Assembly (NCBI GenBank): GCA_903813345.2
Contig: CAIIXF020000008.1
Span: 3,419,341-3,483,340 of the forward strand
DNA length: 64,000 bases
Origin: Owenia fusiformis
Lineage: Eukaryota > Annelida > Polychaeta > Sabellida > Oweniidae
Reading direction: 5' to 3'
The notes under the pieces were generated by a model, which was given only the letters and a program-made list of their open reading frames with translations, was not told the DNA's origin and ran no database searches. This document shows, piece by piece, positions 34,256 through 46,200 of the stretch. The stretch's first letter is position 1, and the number at the start of each line of letters is the position of its first letter. The position numbers and the translations under genes were made by a program.

Positions 34256-37200
34256 CAACAACAATCAATAGACTCCTTCACTGGTCCTCATTTGGTTATA
34301 ACAAAATGGATGAACTTCCGCCGGGGGAAATTTTTATTTTTACCAACAAAGACGTTGATTTGTATCAAAATATTTTACCCGTATGTTAATTCGTTTACTA
34401 AAAAGCTAGTCAAACCGAACTCCTTCTTGATGAAAAAGATTGGTAATAAAAATTCCCTCCGACGATAGTTCATCCACTGATTTTGTCTGTATGACCAGGC
34501 CTTTGGCCAGGACCTATAATAATTGAAACTATACTTACAACACCAGCATCCTCGTAGCCCGCTTTGCCATTACTGAACGTAGAAGCCAAAGTTGAGGAAC
34601 ACGATTCATCATATCCAGCAGTCTGACCATCGTTCGTTGCTGAGTTGATGGAGATTGTCCACATACTAGCCGCATAACCATCACAGTTACAATCATCATC
34701 CGGCCCGCCATCACCCGATGCCCACACATAGATAGAGCCCTTCTTTCCTCGTCCCTGTAAAGGAGCACGCGTATCAGTCAACATAAATAGATTTTGAACT
34801 GTTGTGTTTTTTACGCATTTTACACAAGTGATCATTGAGTGCAATCACGGGAACACCACGTTGATAAGCAAAAGATTCATAAATCAATGTATATTCCAGG
34901 CCTACTTCATCATCGCAGATTGGCCCTATCGGGTCGACTTAAGGCATCTGTCCGTTGGTCCGTCCGTCCGTCAACAAAGATGATTGTACCAATCAGGACA
35001 CGTATTCAAATTAGTTCGTTTCTACATTTATTTTATGACTACCCATAGTATTACCTTCACCTGCTACCACCATGTTCAAAGTCTTTTCGGCTTTCGATAA
35101 ATTGGCGGTGTTGACGTAAAAAGGTATATCATTAATATTTTAGACATTCTGATCTGAAGAACTATCAAATAAGGGCCATTTCTGTTATAGGTGTAATTTC
35201 AGAGCTCTATGAAGTTTTGATGTTTAATCCATCAATTTTGACAAAAGTAGGACTTTTTTCATCCATGAAATCAATAAAAAAATTACTGATACGTTTTTCT
35301 AAAAAATAAGCTTAAGAAGACATTCATGATGTTTATTCCTTACAGCAGTTCGTGTTCTTATTGCAATTTCTCAAGTACTAGGGTTTTGATGAATTGGCAA
35401 TTTTAGTATTAGAATGTCACATTGTCATTTATATATATAGATATTCTTTGGAGAATTACCACATTAGGCTCACTCGTTGCTATGGGCATAAAGAATAGCA
35501 CTAAAAGGATTATATAGTAAAGACAATTATTAATAACAGCAGTTGACATTTACTCAAAGAATTTAGAAAAAATTCAGAGGTCATATTTAGTTGAAATAAA
35601 TTTGATGTCACATTTAGCATAGTTGTATTCAGGCCTTATCCTTAACTTTTAAACACCAATTAACGTATTTGCTACTTAACTATGTAGTATAATGCGCTGC
35701 GATTGCAATATGCATTTGATCTTAAACCGGAGTGTCACCAGATTCATTTTTGATCGCATATGAATTCTCCAAAAGATATGACTACGTCAAGGTTAACTTA
35801 AAGCTTAACGAGCTTTTTATTTTGTCAAATGAAAATGATGAATCCAGATTAATCTGCAAATATTGTCCCTATTGCCACTACCAATAATATGTATATGTCG
35901 TCAAAGTGTGATGATGGTGTTACAGTACTAGCTAATGAGGATTATCTACATGACGATCCCAAACATAGAGGGGGAGGGGGGGGGCGTTGGGTGGTTAGAA
36001 ATAAATGACATCCCTAGCGTTGAACATCTGTGTTCCGGGGAACAAGCACTATCAAAAGCTCAAATTAAGAACGAATCTAATGGAAGACTCACGTTGTTCA
36101 CACCGTTGACAATGGCTCTCATAGTAGCATTTCTTGGTCCATCGACTGTCATTCCGTCATCAGTGGGTCCCCACGATGCACTGTAGATGTCAATCTTATC
36201 AGGCATATGCCCCATAGAGTTGGCTTCTATCAGATCAGTCATGTATGGCTGGTCAAGCATTCTAAGACCTACAAGGACGACATTACATGGTCCAATGAAT
36301 AAGTTCGAAATCCTAATACACTTTAGATAGAGTGATTTGCTACTGTTAGGCTCGTCCAAGTATGTGACATATTTTATAAATGTTACATGGTACGTAAATC
36401 GCATGATATAGTCTTTGCTTGAAAATCAATTGAAAAAGAACTGGGAAAGTATATTTGACTGTTTTTTCACCGAGTACCATGAAATGGTCTATGAACAATT
36501 GTTAAATACATCACTATTTTAAGACGATGAAGCAATGACCGGAACCTAGGCCAATACAATGTAGTATATTGCTTCTGATCTCGGGAACAGCCATTAATGA
36601 ATGTCAGTTCAAATATTTGAAGACCTACTGACTAATTTGATGGTTCGAAGAATTCCTATCAATCTCAAGAAAGGGAATTTCTAATAATCCTCAATAGATC
36701 AGCGAGTGTGTGGGTGTGAACGGGTTGAGTTGTAGCTATAGGTAACTCGAGACGAGAAGCCTAGTTTGAGATATGCATTATTGCCTTTGTCTTGTTTTGT
36801 ATTGTTCTTTTTCTTTCTGTGTAAATATAATTGATTGTTCTGATGTGACAAATGACATTTAATATAATTAATTGTATCATCTTACCAGCAATCTTTGAAT
36901 CATAGGCGACTCCCACTCCGCACACACCATTATCTCTCCTTGCTGAAATCTCACCAGCACATCTGGTACCATGGCTACAATTTATTGTTTAATTATCAAC
37001 AGGATTTTTAACAAGAGATATAGTACGATAACCTCTAAAGATCATAATGACAGTCGCATTGTTCTTACGCCCCTACATCCTGTTTCTACTAAGAGTAGAA
37101 TTACATATACGTGTAGCATGCGCATGGTACTGTTTGTTTTTATTAGGTAATGCCCTTGTACCTTGAGGAAGTTTTTCTCATATGCTAGACACACAAATAA

Positions 37201-40200
37201 TTTCGATAAATAAATGAATATAAATAACGATAGTTCCATAAACGGACAGCTGTCTATTCATATTGGAAGGACAGATTAAGAAACAAATTGAAATACTTAT
37301 AAAATGTGAGTTTTACCTGTTAAACCAGTCATCAGTATATCTTGGATAGGGAAAAGCATCGTTGCTACTGAAGTCATAGCTCGCCTCGGCATTCTTGAAA
37401 CACATAGCCGACAATAAGTTTGTTTCATGAAATGAGGCTCAACTGATGAAGATTTTGCAATGTCAATATCGAAGGCCATATCTCTATTGTCTGAGAACAG
37501 ACTTTAGTATTGAGGGATTTATTTCTTATGACCGATTCTGTCCTTAGATGTTTTTTTGATGTGTTTTGCAATGATAATTAAATATTTAGAGGATAATTGC
37601 TGTGCGATGGTTGCATTTTCAGTGGCGTTTGGTATCTACAATAGAGCTCTTGTCTGGTTAAGAATCGAAAAGGATTATTGTATTTTTGAGCAAGTGTGTG
37701 GCTTGAGATATTTTGATGAGTCTGTTGTCAGCTTAATAATATTCACACTGGAATATTGTAGATGATTTGTTATTAGGTTGACTAACATTTATGTCATTCT
37801 AGATTAGCTATTATGTGTGTTTCAATAGCACTTATAAAGAGAATGAATTGGAATTTCAATATAGCGTAAAATGAGTTACATCATTAAGCAAATTTTACAA
37901 ATTAAAAAATGTAACAAGACACCTCTCCCAACGCAGTCGTGATAACAGTTGAGATTAAGATAAATAGTCCATTATTATATGGACCACGACCCATCAATTT
38001 GAATAATTGCATATTTATTGTAAACGCAGCATCCACAGGGACATTAAATTGCTGAATTGCATAATGATCAAATAACTTTTACATTCTTTAACTTTAACTG
38101 AAATAGGTCCATTTTATCATCTATAGTCATTGGCCAAAATAGCGGCAAAATATTTTTCGGTTTTTTAATTTCTTTCATAGCCTGAGATTCGGAAATAAAG
38201 GAACCGAAAATGAAATATGGAAGAATAAACTGTTGGGGAGTTCGAGTTCTACCTTATTGCGAAACTATATTATGAAAATGGTGGATACTTACATAGTTGT
38301 GATAAAGATCGGGATGCATATAATCAACACCTGAAACAGAGTTAGTAATAATATAATCAACGCCTGAAACACAGTGCATGTACAAGTGATATTGCATAAC
38401 ATACAGTACTATATAACTTCTAATTATAAAGTACACCTATGGTATATTCTAAATGAGTTTGTTTCTATCTAGACATGTCATGTAGCAGCGATATTACTTC
38501 AAATGAAAGTCATCCATTCAACATTCCATCATCAAACATTGCTAAATTACAATTCTAAATATAAATGGAGGAATCATATTTCTGTCATCGTGTGCCAATG
38601 AAACGTAATCTACTAAAACATCGAAATGTGAAGAAATTGATTATTACATTCACAGGTGAAGTTGTCTTTGCACAGACTGACTTCAGTTTTAGATATTCTC
38701 ACCATCATCCATTATAGCTGTAGTAACACCTTTCCCCGTGACTCCCACGTCCCATGCTGCTTTCACATTTAAATCCAACTTTGGTACACCCCCTGCCTGC
38801 CCTGTGTTTTTCTGACAAAAATAAGAAGCCATATTATTGCTGCCAATTGAAATTAAGCATTGGTCAAACAGTTTCCATTAATTGTCCATTTTACCTTATG
38901 TTAGTCTCAGATTTTACAATAATATTAAACACTGAACACGCTTATAAATTTCTTATAACTACTCCTATATGCATTTTTAATGAAAACCAAGTATACAGAA
39001 TATTTCAAGAAACAAGTATACAGAGTATTTTAATATTAATATTTTGTTGAGAAGTGTGAATCAGCTGGTTCTCCATATACTTACTAAATACCATTCTTTA
39101 GAGTACAAAGGATCATTAGGCACTCCCGAATCTCTTTTTTCTTCTAAAACCTTCTGAATATCTCGTTTGACTCTAGATATGATTGGTGAAGTTTGCATTG
39201 GTTTATAACCCCTCTTTTCCCTGATGTGCCCTGTCTGTTGTACTGCAAGTTTCACCTGGAAATGGAATTCGAAGGTCAAAATAATTGTAAAATATATATT
39301 CACATTTAAAAAACAGTTATACGTATGATTCTTATCTCTGAAGTTCAACTTGCCGATGATCATGGCATAGTCCGCGAAAACTTCGCAGTACAAAACAAGG
39401 TTTTATATGGTTGGAGGACTACGTAAATTCTATATTTCGAATACCTACAATCGATGATCTTCATATGTTTCGCCAAAACTTCACAGTAAAACCCAAGAGG
39501 CGAATTGTTTGAGTATATAATAAAATAAATCACTGAGGAATGATTGTAATATGATCGACGACTTAAGCAATTTGCAATTTAGGATATAAGATTAAGAATC
39601 ATGTTAATGAAACGTCAAGAAACGGAATCCACTTATTTCGTTGTTAACCCATTCGTTACTTTACGATTCACAATTAATCATTTGTTATTAACGCAGGGAA
39701 CTTGCAAAGGGCCTTTAGAATCGTTAGAAAGTGTCGTACAAAAAGCTTTATATTTGATTGGTTTCAAGATCTAACACTGTTATCTACCTATTTATAGATG
39801 ACACTCATCCTTATATAAACTTCAATATAATTCCACAAAGTCTACTTAAGGAGGTATTAACGTTTAGCATTATACTATACAACAACCTGTACTTATTAAT
39901 AAATCCAAGAATTGCATTGCTTGTCGCTGGGATTTGGGGTATTTAGAATTTTGATGCAGACAAGACTGCATTTGGTAAATTATATTGGTGTCTCAGAGAA
40001 GGGACAGGTTGCATAAAGGAGACAATATATTACCAATGGAGGTGCATCACATCGCCTCGAGTTCATATATTGAAATGCAACATAACAATAGACAAAATTA
40101 TCTCCCGGATATCTGAATCAAAGAAACTGGCCACAGTGTTGATTGAATGGTGCCCTTGTGGTTACTTCAAAAAAGTTTAAGAGTGGAAAGCTTTCAAGTG

Positions 40201-43200
40201 ATACGAATGGATGTACGTGATTCAAATGAAACACTCTGACAAACGTCTACTGACGATTTGATCGCTTTTTTGTTCAACTCATTTAAATATGTATAGGGTG
40301 TTTCGAAAGTATGGCCCATCCTTAGCAGACATACCAATTAATGTCTCCATATGTCATATATCATTTTAAAAAGCTTATCCAAAGCTACTTTGATTTACCA
40401 AGTATCATGGTTCAACTCAAAAATGGGAAAAAGTTACAGGCATTTCAAAATTTAGTGTTTGGCCAAAATTAAAGTCAGTTTTACACCAAAATAATAGGCG
40501 GTGTCTCCCTAGGCCATGTAAACAGCAGCAATGCTTTCCATATATGACCTTAAACACGCTTCAAATAGGGATGTAGCATTTTGTGTAATACTCATAAAAC
40601 CTTTTTAAGGCATTTAATAAAAGTTTCCTAGGAGTATCTACCCCCAAAGTCCTCTTTTTAGAACTCTATATGCGTCCTATCTTCGACAAAAGCTCCCATA
40701 CTTTCGGTCACATTCAAGTCAGGCCTGTTTCCAGGATACTGAAATGAACAATATTTTGGCCAAACACTATGTTTTGAAATGCCTGTAACTTTTTGCCATT
40801 TGTGAGTTGAACCATGATACTTGGCAAAATAATGTGACTTTGGATAAGCTATAAATTGATATATGACACATACTATTGAGACATTGGTATATGTCTGCCT
40901 GGGGGGGGGGCATACTTTCGGGACACCATGTAGCAGGTATTTATTTAAATGAGTTGAAAATAAAATAAATCGTCAGCCGACAGCCGGCAGTTGAATTCGT
41001 GACTGGTGGGTTTTATTAGAAATTGTTATAGTTTTTTATTTGAATCATTCTGTGGTAAAGATTCAACTCTTATTTTTCACAAACCTACTTGCAGTTCAGA
41101 AACCAAGCAGCTTCAATTTTCAGGTTGGCATTCAAAAATGGACGTATGTCAGCCAACACTACAATTATTGCTTTGCCAAATTAGTATACTTACTAATGGA
41201 TCTGCCTTGAGAAGTCTGGTATAGGGAACACTTCTTCTTTTCCTTAGTTTGGACACTGTATTATGTTGGAACTGGTACTCAGAAGGGGAGTTTAAAACCT
41301 GAAAAATATCATTATATTGTGTCAATATCAGTAATTTGTCATTTAATGGCGACATTTATAAAGCCCAAGTGGTTAAAAGATTAAAATGGACAAAGATGTG
41401 TAATCAAAATTTTACAATCATATTGTTTTCACCTCAACTATCCATGTCTTGCCCATTTTCACACTTCATTTTAAGACGATCCTTCAATTTTCAGGTTATC
41501 TTTCATTCCAAAAATGGACGCCTATTTTCAATTCTTTAGCCCCGCAATTCTTGCGACGAGCCCATTTATTTCTATGAACATCAAATATTTTCACAGTTTT
41601 CACAATTAAAGTTACTAGTTAAATATTTTACAATATCTCAAAAACAAGTTTTGTTCAATGACTGCTTTATTTGATTAGAAATCTCAACTCCTTTTCACAA
41701 AACAAGAATAAGAAAAATAGGATATTGACAATCCATTTGAAAAGGCTACTTTCTGGATTTGCACTACTTATCCCTTCATTTAAGTTTAAAGTTGTGTATA
41801 TATTCTGTCGATATTTGTATTTTGGAATTCAAAACATCTTCTAAGTTTCACCTGCCATAACTATACGTGTAACATCATCATCTAAAGCGTTATTAATAGG
41901 AAGTAATGTTTAATAGAATCCTTTCATATTGTAGAGCATTTCCTATATCTACGTCATATCACCCTTCTTGGCACCGTTGCCATGGCGACGCAATCGATCA
42001 ATTGGCTGATAGTGTTAATATAGGTCTATGATCCACAAGGGGACCTAATGTATTTATTAGACTTATAAAATAACAGTATTGTTGAAATACGTGGGTGCAT
42101 AATCAATACAGTAAGGGGGAATATGAGCATGATTGATTCTGTTGACAAAACGTATCATTACCCAACAGAAACATACATCAATACACTAGCAGATGTCATT
42201 GCATTACAAATACTGTTTATGATACATGAGTGCGTAATAAATGGTACACAATGTATGTGTGAAAGTGGAATTGCCTTAATTATCATCCTTATTGGTTTAC
42301 GTTTGAGACTTACCTAGATACCAAGGCTAGAGTCAACCAAATCAGCCTTGGTTTTGATATAATGTGATATCACATCATAGCAAAACTATACCAACTATAC
42401 CAGATACAACACCAAATAACATCAACAACAAAAAATTTCATCAGAGGAACTCTGCATGAATGTATTATGGTGACCGCGGAATAATTACGTTAGGTATACG
42501 TTGCATGTCCTAAAAGTATTTGTACTCAAATTGCCTGTACTTGTCTAACTCTTCAAGGATAATCCCAGGTCTTTATCAATTAAGGACACCGTAATAAACG
42601 TGCATCCAGTATCACCTATTCTTACGGTGGATATATATATGCACTGGATAGGGCAATTCCCAAGGAACTAAACACCTCGTGTCCTGAGAGACAGGTCGAT
42701 CACCGATTGATAACACTACACGGTGTTAAAGCATGACGGTTACGTCAAGGCGATTTGCAAAATTTTGCGGTAACGATAACAAAAGATGGCGGATGGCAAA
42801 GGCAGCATGTCCTCTTTCTCGCCTCTAGACAAGATTCACAGATAAGATTTCCTTTTTAACTAGTTCCATTCGGTGACGTACATGTAAACACGGATGTTAA
42901 GAAAGACTGGGTCAAGTCTGCCAGGTGGTCTACAAGAAGCAGAATATAAGCTGTAAACCTACCGACTGAGATATCCAAGTTCATAATTTTTAGTTCCTTC
43001 TCGTGTTTTCTCAGTACATGTGCCTCAGAGCCACTCAAAATATTATCTGTAGGTAAACTGTATCAACAAGCCATAAAATGAGAAATCCAGAACAGGAACG
43101 TGGTATATATTGTAAATAATAAGGTTTCAAACGCAATGTCGTTAGGACTACGTATAAATTCCATGGACGGTAACGTATTGTATTAGTTGTACATTAGATA

Positions 43201-46200
43201 TTTAGCGGACGGTTACGTGCATGTACACCTGGCAAGTCAAGGTTGTTAGATCTGATAGCCACTTTCCATGTTATTGTTATTATGGGTAAGGAATGGAATA
43301 TTGAATTTCCTATATTTGTTTCAGGACTCGCAAGAGACGCTCTTGTTTGAACCTCTATAGGGCAAGGAAAAAACTGTGGCTTGCTTTATTTATGAAACCA
43401 ATACAAGTGAAAAGATAGCAATAAAGAGGCAAAAGAAGATTTAGCATCAAGTACTGATGAAGATGACAAAATTAATAACAATGAGTCGGGGTTTCATATT
43501 AGAGCGAGGTTTGCGTAACCGTCCATCATTTTTTGCAATACCGCAAATTCAAAATACAGTATTATGGCTTGAGTAGAACATATTAGGTGGTTTCCAATGC
43601 TCAATTGGCTTTGAATGATCGCATGTAGGTTACATCTATATACCCCAAGGTTGTTAGGCAATGTAGACCATGCCCCAACGACAAATATGAACAAATTACT
43701 AAATTTTGTGTAGTTTTGAATTTCAAACTCGACAGTTTTTCGCTTATTTCATGTTATCCCCGGGCATCGATTTCCAAAGACAACGTTCAAAACATACATT
43801 ACTGAATGCACCACCGAATGCGACGCTTATATAAATCGTTCATCCTTTCATTGATACACAGTTTGCTGTTCTATCGCGGCCATTTTATTGGATAAATCAG
43901 TGAACGTAGCCGTCCAGCCTCGTTTTCGGAGGAGGCGTAACCGTCATGCTATAACAGGGTGACACTATGGCTCTCATTTACGGTTGATTGTCAAACGAGA
44001 AATTACAGGAATTGCATATTTTTCTCATCACATCCATAGAATTGTATATACAAAGGAAATACAAATATGTAAGCCTAGTACTTTGCCAAGGGGGTGCTTT
44101 TGTAGAAGTGTAAAGGTACATAGATAGAAAAAGGAAAACAGCAGCAGGTCAAAGGGAAACAAATCCGAAAGTCCCACCCTAGACATGTAGCCATTTGGGA
44201 ATAATTGTAGCACTGGCAACACAAATTCTTCAGACATTCAATTCACACTGACAGCTTTAACATACATAGTAGTCACTCCAAAATATCACTGGTCGACAGA
44301 CCCGCCAGCCCCCTTCGGAGGTGCACTCCGATATTTCTGGTGTGTCAGAACAAGAGTATGGTATCAAACAATGAAGAATATAAAAAAAACAAAAAAACAT
44401 GAAGAACAAGACAGACTTAAACCGATAAGGTAAAGTCGACGCTACTAAAATTGAAAAGGCTTTGAGATTTTGGTGAATATGAAACATTAATATTTTCACA
44501 TTCGCAATTAGTAAACAAATGACATTATAATTCATCAGGCTCTAGGTAAGTATGTATTAAAAAAAACCATTTGAATTTACTCGGTATGATATCCTTCGAC
44601 TGCTAAGAAATATAAGCCTTCACATTTCTCTTTTATCCTCTGAAAATGAAACAATGTCTTAATTCGGTGTTGCTAAGCAATCATCATTTAGTCATCTTTT
44701 AACTACTACACAAATCATCAGAATAGTAGTAATCAGTTGCGGAAACAGACATGATATATGATATAATAATTTGAAGATACAACAGTATTGAACATGCCTG
44801 TAAGTTTAAAAATCACTTGAATTTATGAAGTCAAAACTCTCCATTGAATTTGTAAAATATATTTTATGTAATAGATTGGGAGCTGAAAACATTCATAATT
44901 TGCATAAGATGAAGAATGGGAAACATAATCAGTATCACACGAGTGCATATGATGACTTCGCTGTGTAATGCTAAATATTCCAAACGGGTACTGGAGAAGA
45001 ATGAATCTAATGAAGGCAAATCCTGTAGTAATAAGAAGGCTTATCATCTTATCAATATGACGGTTCTGAATTGTTTAGGCACTGTACAGAATGCCACAGT
45101 TCAGCCCTCTTGATAAATCATTAGCAAATTATAATGTAGCTCCATAAGTTTGACAACTGGACGTTTTTATTGGATATGATTAAAAATTATTTTTGTTCCT
45201 AGATTACAATAGTTCGTAAATTCTTGAAAAAAAAATGATGAATATGTTTGTGTTGCCAAATATAAACAGGCACTGATAAGTGATTCAAAATAGGGACTTC
45301 CGGTAGCCAAACGTATTGATGGGACTTTAACATAACAGCACAATAAGACAAGAACAGAGCTTAACAGTATCTGTATAACATGAAAGGATTGTTAATCTAT
45401 GAGAATCATGTAATTATATTGTTTCTTGATATCTTATTTGCAAGCATCGATCGCTCTACTATTCCATTTACCTGGGGGTGATAAGATGGGTTATACGATA
45501 GAATGATAATTACATTGCACTCTTTGTAAAATTAATATTTACAACTCATTTCAGTGAATGCTTAAATCAAATGGTTCACGTTGATCCTACAATCCTATTA
45601 AAATTATATTTTATAGTTTCGTAGTTTAGGAATATGAATGGCCTGCAGACACTGTGTGAGGGAGGTGGGGGATCATTTGACACTGTATACTGAACATTGG
45701 CAGTAGATGCATACGTTTTTTGGATGCCATGGTTTTTCTTTATAACCTGTTGAAATTTTAGGTGTTCAATTTTCTGTAATAAATGTTCTGTACTTAAAGC
45801 CGTTCTTCAATTTCTTTTTTACCCTTCTGTCTATTATTAGTATGTGTGAATATGCCCATTGATACAACTGTTGAAAGATAATCATCATTCGAAGATATTT
45901 TGACTTATATCCCGGTAAATTAAATATCTAATTTCCCAAAGCAGGAAAGGGTAGTGGTTTATTAAGTACTTGAGGCTCTCAGCTAAGTGTGCAATTTATT
46001 TCTAGCAATCTTGAACCTTAGACACTAATTTGTTCACTTTATGATATCCCTCCTTATCGCTTCATTTAGTAGATATTGACTCAACCACATTAGTAACTAT
46101 GAGAAGAAATGCCTTTGGGAATATGAATGTAGAAACCTGAGATGATTGAAACTGAGCCTCAAATGAAAACCGGTCACAGCAACAGCGACGAGTCACAAGC

